From positions 33,824,401 through 33,888,400 of the forward strand of contig NC_087067.1 of NCBI RefSeq assembly GCF_963678635.1: DNA of 64,000 bases, read 5' to 3'. The notes under the pieces were generated by a model. The model saw only the letters and a list, made by a program, of their open reading frames with translations, was not told the origin of the DNA and made no database searches. Positions 35,042-48,293 of the stretch are shown in pieces (the stretch's first letter is position 1; every line of letters starts with the position of its first letter). The translations under genes were made by a program, and so were the position numbers. This stretch comes from Symsagittifera roscoffensis. Its lineage: Eukaryota > Xenacoelomorpha > Acoela > Convolutidae.

Positions 35042-35158
35042 CTTGCATTTTTCAAGAGAATTGAGCTGCCCTCCGCTGTCGCAGAGTGCATACAAAGAAA
35101 ACTTATCAAATAGATTTGAATACTTACCTATTTAATAAGTTTATCACAAAAATTAGGC
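35042..35158 (-). ncRNA. Candidate SL RNA, unit 30
   Basis: Donor and stem intact. Exon variant TTTTTGTG for TTGTTGTG, shared with unit 37. An 11-bp deletion lies about 12 bp upstream of the start. Confidence 0.68.
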
Positions 35159-35483
35159 TAAAAGCAACTGGCTGGTATTCAATCATATGCCACTTACAGT
35201 GGATGTGCGGCTATCATGCCATAGATGGTCATTCAAGGCACCTTGTACACGCTCCATAGGTTTTGACCAGCTGATTTGGCCATAAAACACATTGGGCCAA
35301 AAAAATTCTAAACAATGTCAATTTTCAGTATTTTGTTTGAAATGCATAAATTAAACGTGAGCGTGCAAAATTTTACATGGTATAAGAGCATATCTTTACT
35401 CTCGCGCGAGGGCGAGTGTTTTAAAAGTAATGTACATAGACATAAGCTAATAAGGATATAAATGAAAGCGGAGTAACTCAAAT

Positions 35484-35602
35484 GCCTACGACCATACCAT
35501 GTTGAATGCAACGGATCTCGTCCGATCACCGAAGTTAAGCAACATTGGGCCTGGTTAGTACTTGGATGGGAGACCGCCTGGGAACACCAGGTAATGTAGG
35601 CT
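35484..35602 (+). rRNA. 5S ribosomal RNA, unit 31
   Basis: C28A, T32A, G110A and T111A. The last two (CAGGTAATG) recur in unit 40. Next 5S 1,273 bp on. Confidence 0.94.
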
Positions 35603-36303
35603 TTTATTTAAAGCAAAAGTAATTCTTTTACTTTTATGCGCTAAGAGTTATTGCTGTTTAAAGTTCGGTGATGTCAAAAAGTTAAGCCTAATCGAGCGTG
35701 GTGCAAAAATTTTCAATGGGTCAAATTTTGGCCAAAACAAAGGAAAACCGAAAAATTTCTTTTGCAGTATCAATTTTGTGTACAATCAGCTGCTGATAGG
35801 TCAAAAATAATGGAGATAACTTTTGGGGTCTTTGAGTTAGAGCCTTTTGAATTTCGGTGATGTCAAAAAAATAAGCCCACTCGAGCCTGGTGAACTGCGC
35901 GAACGGCCATAACTTGCCCAAAAATTTTAAAATTTCCAAATTTTATTATTTGGATCACAAGATCATAGTCAAATCTTGGGGGACTGAGAAAATGAACATA
36001 TTTCGTCGGTCCAACACAAAGTTATAAGCTTTTGAAATCTCGGTGATACCAAAAAGTTAAGCCTAATCGAGCGTGGTGCAAAAAATGAAATTTTCAAAAT
36101 TTTTGTTTTTTTTTCGTTCAAAGTTCATTTTTTCATCTTGTTTCATAAATTTGAGCTCAGGACAATTCCAACGAGCCCAAAACGACGTTTGTAGCTCAAG
36201 TGTACGTGGAGTAATCATCAGTTGAAAATTTGGGGGGACCCGAATTTCGGCCATTTTGGACGAAAATCGGCCTAAAAGCTAACTTGTTAGTGCAATTTTT
36301 TTT

Positions 36304-36420
36304 CTTGCATTTTTCAAGAGAATTGGGCTGCCCTCCGCTGTCGCAGAGTGCATTCAAAGAAAACTTATCAAATAGATTTGAATACTTACCTATTTAATAA
36401 GTTTATCACAACAATTAGGC
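36304..36420 (-). ncRNA. Candidate SL RNA, unit 31
   Basis: Consensus copy; the 3'-flanking CTAACTT hairpin is shortened (AACTTGTTAG), as in unit 40. Confidence 0.71.
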
Positions 36421-36756
36421 TAAAAGCAACTAACAGTATCCTGGCTGGTATTCAATCATATGCCACTTACAGTGGATGTGCGGCTATCATGCCACAGGTG
36501 GTCATTCAAGGCACCTTGTACACGCTCCATAGGTTTTGACCAGCTGATTTGGCCATAAAACACATTGGGCCAAAAAAATTCCAAACAATGTCAATTTTCA
36601 GTATTTTGTTTGAAATGCATAAATTAAACGTGAGCGTGCAAAATTTTACATGGTATAAGAGCATATTTTTACTCTCGCGCGAGGGCGAGTGTTTTAAAAG
36701 TAATGTACATAGACATAAGCTAGTAAGGATATAAATGAAAGCGGAGTAACTCAAAT

Positions 36757-36875
36757 GCCTACGACCATACCATGTTGAATGCAACGGTTCTCGTCCGATC
36801 ACCGAGATTAAGCAACATTGGGCCTGGTTAGTACTTGGATGGGAGACCGCCTGGGAACACCAGGTGTTGTAGGCT
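36757..36875 (+). rRNA. 5S ribosomal RNA, unit 32
   Basis: C28A, A50G and G51A. The latter pair lies in box A (CCGAGATTAAG) and recurs in units 35, 36, 41 and 43. Confidence 0.95.
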
Positions 36876-37587
36876 TTTATTTAAAGCAAAAGTAATTCTT
36901 TTACTTTTATGCGCTAAGAGTTATTGCCGTTTAAAGTTCGGTGATGTCAAAAAGTTAAGCCTAATCGAGCGTGGTGCAAAAAATTTCAATGGGTCAAATT
37001 TTGGCCAAAACAAAAGAAAACCGAAAAATTTCTTTTGCAGTATCAATTTTGTGTACAATCAGCTGCTGATAGGTCAAAAATAATGGAGATAACTTTTGGG
37101 GTCTTTGAGTTATAGCCTTTTGAATTTCGGTGATGTCAAAAAAATAAGCCCAATCGAGCCTGGTGAATTGCGCGAACGGCCATAACTTGCCCAAAATTTT
37201 TAAAATTTCCAAATTTTATTATTTGCATCACAAGATCATAATCAAATCTTGGGGGACTGAGAAATTGAACCAATTTCGTCGGTCCAACACAAAGTTATAA
37301 GCTTTTGAAATCTCGGTGATACCAAAAAGTTAAGCCTAACCGAGCGTGGTGCAAAAAATGAAATTTTCAAAATTTTTGTTTTTATTTTTTTTTCATTCAA
37401 AATTCATTTTTTTCATCTTGTTTCATAAATTTGAGCTCAGGAAAATTCCAACGAGCCCAAAACGACGTTTGTAGCTCAAGTGTACGTGGAGTAATCATCA
37501 GTTGAAAATTTGGGGGGACCCGAATTTCGGCCATTTTGGACGAAAATCGGCCTAAAAGCTAACTTTTAAGTTAGTGCAATTTTTTTT

Positions 37588-37704
37588 CTTGCATTTTTCA
37601 AGAGAATTGGGCTGCCCTCCGCTGTCGCAGAGTGCATTCAAAGAAAACTTATCAAATAGATTTGAATACTTACCTATTTAATAAGTTTATCACAACAATT
37701 AGGC
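37588..37704 (-). ncRNA. Candidate SL RNA, unit 32
   Basis: Consensus copy; the 11-bp upstream deletion is present. Confidence 0.71.
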
Positions 37705-38030
37705 TAAAAGCAACTGGCTGGTATTCAATCATATGCCACTTACAGTGGATGTGCGGCTATCATGCCATAGATGGTCATTCAAGGCACCTTGTACACGCTC
37801 CATAGGTTTTGACCAGCTGATTTGGCCATAAAACACATTGGGCCAAAAAAATTCCAAACAATGTCAATTTTCAGTATTTTGTTTGAAATGCATAAATTAT
37901 AACGTGAGCGTGCAAAATTTTACATGGTATAAGAGCTTATTTATACTCTCGCGAGAGGGCGAGTGTTTTAAAAGTAATGTACATAGACATAAGCTAGTAA
38001 GGATATAAATGAAAGCGGAGTAACTCAAAT

Positions 38031-38149
38031 GCCTACGACCATACCATGTTGAATGCACCGGTTCTCGTCCGATCACTGAAGTTAAGCACCATTGGGCCTG
38101 GTTAGTACTTGGATGGGAGACCGCCTGGGAACACCAGGTGTTGTAGGCT
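38031..38149 (+). rRNA. 5S ribosomal RNA, unit 33
   Basis: C47T and A59C. Upstream palindrome variant CTCGCGAGAG. Next 5S 1,266 bp on. Confidence 0.96.
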
Positions 38150-38854
38150 TTTATTTAAAGCAAAAGTAATTCTTTTACTTTTATGCGCTAAGAATTATTG
38201 CTGTTTAAAGTTCGATGATGTCAAAAAGTTAAGCCTAATCGAGCGTGGTGCAAAAATTTTCAATGGGTCAAATTTTGGCCAAAACAAAAGAAAACCGAAA
38301 AATTTCTTTTGCAGTATCAATTTTGTGTACAATCAGCTGCTGATAGGTCAAAAATAATGGAGATAACTTTTGGGGTCTTTGAGTTATAGCCTTTTGAATT
38401 TCAGTGATGTCAAAAAATTAAGCCCAATCGAGCCTGGTGAACTGCGCGAACGGCCATAACTTGCCCAAAAATTTTAAAATTTCCAAATTTTATTATTTGG
38501 ATCACAAGATCATAGTCAAATCTTGGGGGACTGAGAAAATGAACATATTTCGTCGGTCCAACACAAAGTTATAAGCTTTTGAAATCTCGGTGATACCAAA
38601 AAGTTAAGCCTAATCGAGCGTGGTGCAAAAAATGAAATTTTCAAAATTTTTGTTTTTTTTTCGTTCAAAGTTCATTTTTTTCATCTTGTTTCATAAATTT
38701 GAGCTCAGGAAAATTCCAACGAGCCCAAAACGACGTTTGTAGCTCAAGTGTACGTGGAGTAATCATCAGTTGAAAATTTGGGGGGACCCGAATTTCGGCC
38801 ATTTTGGACGAAAATCGGCCTAAAAGCTAACTTTTAAGTTAGTGCAATTTTTTT

Positions 38855-38971
38855 CTTGCATTTTTCAAGAGAATTGGGCTGCCCTCCGCTCTCGCAGAGT
38901 GCATTCAAAGAAAACTTATCAAATAGATTTGAATACTTACCTATTTAATAAGTTTATCACAACAATTAGGC
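38855..38971 (-). ncRNA. Candidate SL RNA, unit 33
   Basis: Exon and donor intact; one change in the hairpin 2 loop; 11-bp upstream deletion. Confidence 0.7.
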
Positions 38972-39296
38972 TAAAAGCAACTGGCTGGTATTCAATCATA
39001 TGCCACTTACAGTGGATGTGCGGCTATCATGCCATAGATGGTCATTCAAGGCACCTTGTACATGCTCCATAGGTTTTGACCAGCTGATTTGGCCATAAAA
39101 CACATTGGGCCAAAAAAATTCCAAACAATGTCAATTTTCAGTATTTTGTTTGAAATGCATAAATTAAACGTGAGCGTGCAAAATTTTACATGGTATAAGA
39201 GCATATTTTTACTCTCGCGCGAGGGCGAGTGTTTTAAAAGTAATGTACATAGACATAAGCTAGTAAGGATATAAATGAAAGCGGAGTAACTCAAAT

Positions 39297-39415
39297 GCCT
39301 ACGACCATACCATATTGAATGCAACGGTTCTCGTCCGATCACTGAAGTTAAGCAACATTGGGCCTGGTTAGTACTTGGATGGGAGACCGCCTGGGAACAC
39401 CAGGTGTTGTAGGCT
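39297..39415 (+). rRNA. 5S ribosomal RNA, unit 34
   Basis: G18A, C28A and C47T. Short unit of 890 bp, with both the SR1/SR3 fusion and the 11-bp deletion. Confidence 0.95.
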
Positions 39416-39744
39416 TTTATTTAAAGCAAAAGTAATTCTTTTACTTTTATGCGCTAAGAGTTATTGCTGTTTAAAGTTCGGTGATGTCAAAAAGTTAAGC
39501 CTAATCGAGCGTGGTGCAAAAAATGAAATTTTCAAAATTTTTGTTTTTTTTTCGTTCAAAGTTCATTTTTTCATCTTGTTTCATAAATTTGAGCTCAGGA
39601 CAATTCCAACGAGCCCAAAACGACGTTTGTAGCTCAAGTGTACGTGGAGTAATCATCAGTTGAAAATTTGGGGGGACCCGAATTTCGGCCATTTTGGACG
39701 AAAATCGGCCTAAAAGCTAACTTTTAAGTTAGTGCAATTTTTTT

Positions 39745-39861
39745 CTTGCATTTTTCAAGAGAATTGGGCTGCCCTCCGCTGTCGCAGAGTGCATTCAAAG
39801 AAAACTTATCAAATATATTTGAATACTTACCTATTTAATAAGTTTATCACAACAATTAGGC
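39745..39861 (-). ncRNA. Candidate SL RNA, unit 34
   Basis: Exon and donor intact; one stem base changed (AAATATATTT, + strand); 11-bp upstream deletion. Confidence 0.68.
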
Positions 39862-40186
39862 TAAAAGCAACTGGCTGGTATTCAATCATATGCCACTTAC
39901 AGTGGATGTGCGGCTATCATGCCATAGATGGTCATTCAAGGCACCTTGTACACGCTCCATAGGTTTTGACCAGCTGATTTGGCCATAAAACACATTGGGC
40001 CAAAAGAATTCCAAACAATGTCAATTTTCAGTATTTTGTTTGAAATGCATAAATTAAACGTGAGCGTGCAAAATTTTACATGGTATAAGAGCATATTTTT
40101 ACTCTCGCGCGAGGGCGAGTGTTTTAAAAGTAATGTACATAGACATAAGCTAGTAAGGATATAAATGAAAGCGGCGTAACTCAAAT

Positions 40187-40305
40187 GCCTACGACCATAA
40201 CATGTTGAATGCAACGGTTCTCGTCCGATCACCGAGATTAAGCAACATTGGGCCTGGTTAGTACTTGGATGGGAGACCGCCTGAGAACACCAGGTGTTGT
40301 AGGCT
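40187..40305 (+). rRNA. 5S ribosomal RNA, unit 35
   Basis: C14A, C28A, A50G, G51A and G98A; five changes make this one of the more diverged copies. Next 5S 1,275 bp on. Confidence 0.93.
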
Positions 40306-41008
40306 TTTATTTAAAGCAAAAGTAATTCTTTTACTTTTACGCGCTAAGAGTTATTGCTGTTTAAATTTCGGTGATGTCAAAAAGTTAAGCCTAATCGAGC
40401 GTGGTGCAAAAAATTTCAATGGGTCAAATTTTGGCCAAAACAAAAGAAAACCGAAAAATTTCTTTTGCAGTATCAATTTTGTGTACAATCAGCTGCTGAT
40501 AGGTCAAAAATAATGGAGATAACTTTTGGGGTCTTTGAGTTATAGCCTTTTGAATTTCGGTGATGTCAAAAAAATAAGCCCAATCGAGCCTGGTGAATTG
40601 CGCGAACGGCCATAACTTGCCCAAAAATTTAAAAATTTCCAAATTTTATTATTTGGATCACAAGATCATAGTCAAATCTTGGGGGACTGAGAAAATGAAC
40701 ATATTTCGTCGGTCCAACACAAAGTTATAAGCTTTTGAAATCTCGGTGATACCAAAAAGTTAAGCCTAATCGAGCGTGGTGCAAAAAATGAAATTTTCAA
40801 AATTTTTGTTTTTTTTCGTTCAAAGATCATTTTTTCATCTTGTTTCATAAATTTGAGCTCAGGAAAATTCCAACGAGCCCAAAACGACGTTTGTAGCTCA
40901 AGTGTACGTGGAGTAATCATCAGTTGAAAATTTGGGGGGACCCGAATTTCGGCCATTTTGGACGAAAATCGGCCTAAAAGCTAACTTTTAAGTTAGTGCA
41001 ATTTTTTT

Positions 41009-41125
41009 CTTGCATTTTTCAAGAAAATTGGGCTGCCCTCCGCTGTCGCAGAGTGCATTCAAAGAAAACTTATCAAATAGATTTGAATACTTACCTATTT
41101 ATTAAGTTTATCACAACAATTAGGC
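41009..41125 (-). ncRNA. Candidate SL RNA, unit 35
   Basis: Exon variant TTAATAAATAG, giving an A-A mismatch in the stem. Sm-like site AATTTTCTTG, closer to the canonical U-run. Both features recur in units 45 and 46. Confidence 0.68.
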
Positions 41126-41461
41126 TAAAAGCAACTGACAGTATCCTGGCTGGTATTCAATCATATGCCACTTACAGTGGTTGTGCGGCTATCATGCCAT
41201 AGATGGTCATTCAAGGCACCTTGTACACGCTCCATAGATTTTGACCAGCTGATTTGGCCATAAAACACATTGGGCCAAAAAAATTCCAAACAATGTCAAT
41301 TTTCAGTATTTTGTTTGAAATGCATAAATTAAACGTGAGCGTGCAAAATTTTACATGGTATAAGAGCATATTTTTACTCTCGCGCGAGGGCGAGTGTTTT
41401 AAAAGTAATGTACATAGACATAAGCTAGTAAGGATATAAATGAAAGCGGAGTAACTCAAAT

Positions 41462-41580
41462 GCCTACGACCATACCATGTTGAATGCAACGGTTCTCGTC
41501 CGATCACCGAGATTAAGCAACATTGGGCCTGGTTAGTACTTGGATGGGAGACCGCCTGGGAACACCAGGTGTTGTAGGCT
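41462..41580 (+). rRNA. 5S ribosomal RNA, unit 36
   Basis: C28A, A50G and G51A. Short unit, 904 bp. Confidence 0.95.
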
Positions 41581-41911
41581 TTTATTTAAAGCAAAAGTAG
41601 TTCTTTTACTTTTATGCGCTAAGAGTTATTGCTGTTTAAAGTTCGGTGATGTCAAAAAGTTAAGCCTAATCGAGCATGGTGCAAAAAATGAAATTTTCAA
41701 AATTTTTGTTTTTTTTTTCGTTCAAAGATCATTTTTTCATCTTGTTTCATAAATTTGAGCTCAGGAAAATTCCAACGAGCCCAAAACGACGTTTGTAGCT
41801 CAAGTTTACGTGGAGTAATCATCAGTTGAAAATTTGGGGGGACCCGAATTTCGGCCATTTTGGACGAAAATCGGCCTAAAAGCTAATTTTTAAGTTAGTG
41901 CAATTTGTTTT

Positions 41912-42028
41912 CTTGCATTTTTCAAGAGAATTGGGCTGCCCTCCGCTGTCGCAGAGTGCATTCAAAGAAAACTTATCAAATAGATTTGAATACTTACCTA
42001 TTTAATAAGTTTATCACAACAATTAGGC
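41912..42028 (-). ncRNA. Candidate SL RNA, unit 36
   Basis: Consensus copy; same flank variants as unit 29. Confidence 0.72.
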
Positions 42029-42365
42029 TAAAAGCAACTGACAGTATCCTTGCTGGTATTCAATCATATGCCACTTACAGTGGATGTGCGGCTATCATGC
42101 CATAGATGGTCATTCAAGGCACCTTGTACACGCTCCATAGGTTTTGACCAGCTGATTTGGCCATAAAACACATTGGGCCAAAAAAATTCCAAACAATGTC
42201 AATTTTCAGTATTTTGTTTGAAATGCATAAATTATAACGTGAGCGTGCAAAATTTTACATGGTATAAGAGCATATTTTTACTCTCGCGCGAGGGCGAGTG
42301 TTTTAAAAGTAATATACATAGACATAAGCTAGTAAGGATATAGATGAAAGCGGAGTAACTCAAAT

Positions 42366-42484
42366 GCCTACGACCATACCATGTTGAATGCACCGGTTCT
42401 CGTCCGATCACCGAAGTTAAGCAACATTGGGCCTGGTTAGTACTTGGATGGGAGACCGCCTGGGAACACCAGGTGTTGTAGGCT
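42366..42484 (+). rRNA. 5S ribosomal RNA, unit 37
   Basis: Consensus gene with the TATAGA upstream variant, like unit 30. Next 5S 1,277 bp on. Confidence 0.97.
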
Positions 42485-43188
42485 TTTATTTAAAGCAAAA
42501 GTAATTCTTTTACTTTTATGCGCTAAGAGTTATTGCTGTTTAAATTTCGGTGATGTCAAAAAGTTAAGCCTAATCGAGCGTGTTGCAAAAATTTTCAATG
42601 GGTCAAATTTTGGCCAAAACAAAAGAAAACCGAAAAATTTCTTTTGCAGTATCAATTTTGTGTACAATCAGCTGCTGATAGCTCAAAAATAATGGAGATA
42701 ACTTTTGAGGTCTTTGAGTTATAGCCTTTTGAATTTCGGTGATGTCAAAAAAATAAGCCCAATCGAGCCTGGTGAATTGCGCGAACGGCCATAACTTGCC
42801 CAAAAATTTTAAAATTTCCAAATTTTATTATTTGGATCACAAGATCATAGTCGAATCTTGGGGGACTGAGAAAATGAACCAATTTCGTCGGTCCAACACA
42901 AAGTTATAAGCTTTTGAAATCTCGGTGATACCAAAAAGTTACGCCTAATCGAGCGTGGTGCAAAAAATGAAATTTTCAAAATTTTTGTTTTTTTCCGTTC
43001 AAAGTTCATTTTTTTCATCTTGTTTCATAAATTTGAGCTCAGGACAATTCCAACTAGCCCAAAACGACGTTTGTAGCTCAAGTTTACGTGGAGTAATCAT
43101 CAGTTAAAATTTTGGGGGGACCCGAATTTCGGCCATTTTGGACGAAAATCGGCCTAAAAGCTAACTTTTAAATTAGTGCAATTTTTTT

Positions 43189-43305
43189 CTTGCATTTTTC
43201 AAGAGAATTGAGCTGCCCTCCGCTGTCGCAGAGTGCATTCAAAGAAAACTTATCAAATAGATTTGAATACTTACCTATTTAATAAGTTTATCACAAAAAT
43301 TAGGC
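43189..43305 (-). ncRNA. Candidate SL RNA, unit 37
   Basis: Exon variant TTTTTGTG as in unit 30, but without the 11-bp upstream deletion. Confidence 0.68.
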
Positions 43306-43642
43306 TAAAAGCAACTAACAGTATCCTGGCTGGTATTCAATCATATGCCACTTACAGTGGATGTGCGGCTATCATGCCATAGATTGTCATTCAAGGCACC
43401 TTGTTCACGCTCCATAGGTTTTGACCAGCTGATTTGGCCATAAAACACATTGGGCCAAAAAAATTCCAAACAATGTCAATTTTCAGTATTTTGTTTGAAA
43501 TGCATAAATTATAACGTGAGCGTGCAAAATTTTACATGGTATAAGAGCATATTTTTACTCTCGCGCGAGGGCGAGTGTTTTAAAAGTAATGTACATAGAC
43601 ATAAGCTAGTAAGGATATAAATGAAAGCGGAGTAACTCAAAT

Positions 43643-43761
43643 GCCAACGACCATACCATGTTGAATGCACCGGTTCTCGTCCGATCACCGAAGTTAAGCA
43701 ACATTGGGCCTGGTTAGTACTTGGATGGGAGACCGCCTGGGAACACCAGGTGTTGTAGGCT
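43643..43761 (+). rRNA. 5S ribosomal RNA, unit 38
   Basis: T4A in the 5' strand of helix I, shared with unit 39; weakens one terminal pair. Confidence 0.96.
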
Positions 43762-44472
43762 TTTATTTAAAGCAAAAGTAAATCTTTTACTTTTATGCGC
43801 TAAGAGTTATTGCTGTTTAAATTTCGGTGATGTCAAAAAGTTAAACCTAATCGAGCGTGGTGCAAAAAGTTTCAATGGGTCAAATTTTGGCCAAAACAAA
43901 AGAAAACCGAAAAATTTCTTTTGCAGTATCAATTTTGTGTACAATCAGCTGCTGATAGGTCAAAAATAATGGAGATAACTTTTGGGGTCTTTGAGTTATA
44001 GCCTTTTGAATTTCGGTGATGTCAAAAAAATAAGCCCAATCGAGCCTGGTGAATTGCGCGAACGGCCATAACTTGCCCAAAAATTTTAAAATTTCCAAAT
44101 TTTATTATTTGGATCACAAGATCATAGTCAAATCTTGGGGGACTGAGAAAATGAACCAATTTCGTCGGTCCAACACAAAGTTATAAGCTTTTGAAATCTC
44201 GGTGATACCAAAAAGTTAAGCCTAATCGAGCGTGGTGCAAAAAATGAAAATTTCAAAATTTTTGTTTTTATTTTTTTTCATTCAAAATTCATTTTTTTCA
44301 TCTTGTTTCATAAATTTGAGCTCAGGACAATTCCAACGAGCCCAAAACGACGTGTGTAGCTCAAGTGTACGTGGAGTAATCATCAGTTGAAAATTTGGGG
44401 GGACCCGAATTTCGGCCATTTTGGACGAAAATCGGCCTAAAAGCTAACTTTTAAGTTAGTGCAATTTTTTTT

Positions 44473-44589
44473 CTTGCATTTTTCAAGAGAATTGGGCTGC
44501 CCTCCGCTGTTGCAGAGTGCATTCAAAGAAAACTTATCAAATAGATTTGAATACTTACCTATTTAATAAGTTTATCACAACAATTAGGC
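44473..44589 (-). ncRNA. Candidate SL RNA, unit 38
   Basis: Exon and donor intact; hairpin 2 loop variant (CTGTTG, + strand), shared with unit 39; 11-bp upstream deletion. Confidence 0.7.
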
Positions 44590-44914
44590 TAAAAGCAACT
44601 GGCTGGTATTCAATCATATGCCACTTACAGTGGATGTGCGGCTATCATGCCATAGATGGTCATTCAAGGCACCTTGTACACGCTCCATAGGTTTTGACCA
44701 GCTGATTTGGCCATAAAACACATTGGGCCAAAAATATTCTAAACAATGTCAATTTTCAGTATTTTGTTTGAAATGCATAAATTAAACGTGAGCGTGCAAA
44801 ATTTTACATGGTATAAGAGCATATTTTTACTCTCGCGCGAGGGCGAGTGTTTTAAAAGTAATGTACATAGACATAAGCTAATAAGGATATAAATGAAAGC
44901 GGAGTAACTCAAAT

Positions 44915-45033
44915 GCCAACGACCATACCATGTTGAATGCACCGGTTCTCGTCCGATCACCGAAGTTAAGCAACATTGGGCCTGGTTAGTACTTGGATGG
45001 GAGACCGCCTGGGAACACCAGGTGTTGTAGGCT
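44915..45033 (+). rRNA. 5S ribosomal RNA, unit 39
   Basis: T4A. Next 5S 1,272 bp on. Confidence 0.96.
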
Positions 45034-45744
45034 TTTATTTAAAGCAAAAGTAATTCTTTTACTTTTATGCGCTAAGAGTTATTGCTGTTTAAATTTCGGT
45101 GATGTCAAAAAGTTAAACCTAATCGAGCGTGGTGCAAAAAGTTTCAATGGGTCAAATTTTGGCCAAAACAAAAGAAATCCGAAAAATTTCTTTTGCAGTA
45201 TCAATTTTGTGTACAATCAGCTGCTGATAGGTCAAAAATAATGGAGATAACTTTTGGGGTCTTTGAGTTATAGCCTTTTGAATTTCGGTGATGTCAAAAA
45301 AATAAGCCCAATCGAGCCTGGTGAATTGCGCGAACGGCCATAACTTGCCCAAAAATTTTTAAATTTCCAAATTTTATTATTTGGATCACAAGATCATAGT
45401 CAAATCTTGGGGGACTGAGAAAATGAACCAATTTCGTCGGTCCAACACAAAGTTATAAGCTTTTGAAATCTCGGTGATACCAAAAAGTTAAGCCTAATCG
45501 AGCGTGGTGCAAAAAATGAAATTTTCAAAATTTTTGTTTTTATTTTTTTTCATTCAAAATTCATTTTTTTCATCTTGTTTCATAAATTTGAGCTCAGGAC
45601 AATTCCAACGAGCCCAAAACGACGTTTGTAGCTCAAGTGTACGTGGAGTAATCATCAGTTGAAAATTTGGGGGGACCCGAATTTCGGCCATTTTGGATGA
45701 AAATCGGCCTAAAAGCTAACTTTTAAGTTAGTGCAATTTTTTTT

Positions 45745-45861
45745 CTTGCATTTTTCAAGAGAATTGGGCTGCCCTCCGCTGTTGCAGAGTGCATTCAAAG
45801 AAAACTTATCAAATAGATTTGAATACTTACCTATTTAATAAGTTTATCACAACAATTAGGC
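45745..45861 (-). ncRNA. Candidate SL RNA, unit 39
   Basis: As in unit 38. Confidence 0.7.
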
Positions 45862-46186
45862 TAAAAGCAACTGGCTGGTATTCAATCATATGCCACTTAC
45901 AGTGGATGTGCGGCTATCATGCCATAGATGGTCATTCAAGGCACCTTGTACACGCTCCATAGGTTTTGACCAGCTGATTTGGCCATAAAACACATTGGGC
46001 CAAAAAAATTCTAAACAATGTCAATTTTCAGTATTTTGTTTGAAATGCATAAATTAAACGTGAGCGTGCAAAATTTTACATGGTATAAGAGCATATTTTT
46101 ACTCTCGCGCGAGGGCGAGTGTTTTAAAAGTAATGTACATAGACATAAGCTAATAAGGATATAAATGAAAGCGGAGTAACTCAAAT

Positions 46187-46212
46187 GCCTACGACCATAC
46201 CATGTTGAATGC

Positions 46213-46243
<31 letters not shown>

Positions 46244-46305
46244 AACATTGGGCCTGGTTAGTACTTGGATGGGAGACCGCCTGGGAACACCAGGTAATGT
46301 AGGCT
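46187..46305 (+). rRNA. 5S ribosomal RNA, unit 40
   Basis: C28A, G110A and T111A. Next 5S 1,276 bp on. Confidence 0.95.
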
Positions 46306-47009
46306 TTTATTTAAAGCAAAAGTAATTCTTTTACTTTTATGCGCTAAGAGTTATTGCTGTTTAAATTTCGGTGATGTCAAAAAGTTAAGCCTAATCGAGC
46401 GTGGTGCAAAAATTTTCAATGGGTCAAATTTTGGCCAAAACAAAGGAAAACCGAAAAATTTCTTTTGCAGTATCAATTTTGTGTACAATCAGCTGCTGAT
46501 AGGTCAAAAATAATGGAGATAACTTTTGGGGTCTTTGAGTTATAGCCTTTTGAATTTCGGTGATGTCAAAAAAATAAGCCCAATCGAGCCTGGTGAACTG
46601 CGCGAACGGCCATAACTTGCCCAAAAATTTTAAAATTTCCAAATTTTATTATTTGGATCACAAGATCATAGTCAAATCTTGGGGGACTGAGAAAATGAAC
46701 ATATTTCGTCGGTCCAACACAAAGTTATAAGCTTTTGAAATCTCGGTGATACCAAAAAGTTAAGCCTAATCGAGCGTGGTGCAAAAAATGAAATTTTCAA
46801 AATTTTTTGTTTTTTTTTTTCGTTCAAAGTTCATTTTTTCATCTCGTTTCATAAATTTGAGCTCAGGACAATTCCAACGAGCCCAAAACGACGTTTGTAG
46901 CTCAAGTGTACGTGGAGTAATCATCAGTTGAAAATTTGGGGGGACCCGAATTTCGGCCATTTTGGACGAAAATCGGCCCAAAAGCTAACTTGTTAGTGCA
47001 GTTTTTTTT

Positions 47010-47126
47010 CTTGCATTTTTCAAGAGAATTGGGCTGCCCTCCGCTGTCGCAGAGTGCATTCAAAGAAAACTTATCAAATAGATTTGAATACTTACCTATT
47101 TAATAAGTTTATCACAACAATTAGGC
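47010..47126 (-). ncRNA. Candidate SL RNA, unit 40
   Basis: Consensus copy with the shortened 3'-flanking hairpin seen in unit 31. Confidence 0.71.
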
Positions 47127-47462
47127 TAAAAGCAACTAACAGTATCCTGGCTGGTATTCAATCATATGCCACTTACAGTGGATGTGCGGCTATCATGCCA
47201 CAGGTGGTCATTCAAGGCACCTTGTACACGCTCCATAGGTTTTGACCAGCTGATTTGGCCATAAAATACATTGGGCCAAAAAAATTCCAAACAATGTCAA
47301 TTTTCAGTATTTTGTTTGAAATGCATAAATTAAACGTGAGCGTGCAAAATTTTACATGGTATAAGAGCATATTTTTACTCTCGCGCGAGGGCGAGTGTTT
47401 TAAAAGTAATGTACATAGACATAAGCTAGTAAGGATATAAATGAAAGCGGAGTAACTCAAAT

Positions 47463-47581
47463 GCCTACGACCATACCATGTTGAATGCAACGGTTCTCGT
47501 CCGATCACCGAGATTAAGCAACATTGGGCCTGGTTAGTACTTGGATGGGAGACCGCCTGGGAACACCAGGTGTTGTAGGCT
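47463..47581 (+). rRNA. 5S ribosomal RNA, unit 41
   Basis: C28A, A50G and G51A. Next 5S 1,273 bp on. Confidence 0.95.
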
Positions 47582-48293
47582 TTTATTTAAAGCAAAACTA
47601 ATTCTTTTACTTTTATGCGCTAAGAGTTATTGCCGTTTAAAGTTCGGTGATGTCAAAAAGTTAAGCCTAATCGAGCGTGGTGCAAAAAATTTCAATGGGT
47701 CAAATTTTGGCCAAAACAAAAGAAAACCGAAAAATTTCTTTTGCAGTATCAATTTTGTGTACAATCAGCTGCTGATAGGTCAAAAATAATGGAGATAACT
47801 TTTGGGGTCTTTGAGTTATAGCCTTTTGAATTTCGGTGATGTCAAAAAAATAAGCCCAATCGAGCCTGGTGAATTGCGCGAACGGCCATAACTTGCCCAA
47901 AATTTTTAAAATTTCCAAATTTTATTATTTGGATCACAAGATCATAGTCAAATCTTGGGGGACTGAGAAATTGAACCAATTTCGTCGGTCCAACACAAAG
48001 TTATAAGCTTTTGAAATCTCGGTGATACCAAAAAGTTAAGCCTAATCGAGCGTGGTGCAAAAAATGAAATTTTCAAAATTTTTGTTTTTATTTTTTTTTC
48101 ATTCAAAATTCATTTTTTTCATCTTGTTTCATAAATTTGAGCTCAGGAAAATTCCAACGAGCCCAAAGACACGTTTGTAGCTCAAGTGTACGTGGAGTAA
48201 TCATCAGTTGAAAATTTGGGGGGACCCGAATTTCGGCCATTTTGGACGAAAATCGGCCTAAAAGCTAACTTTTAAGTTACTGCAATTTTTTTT

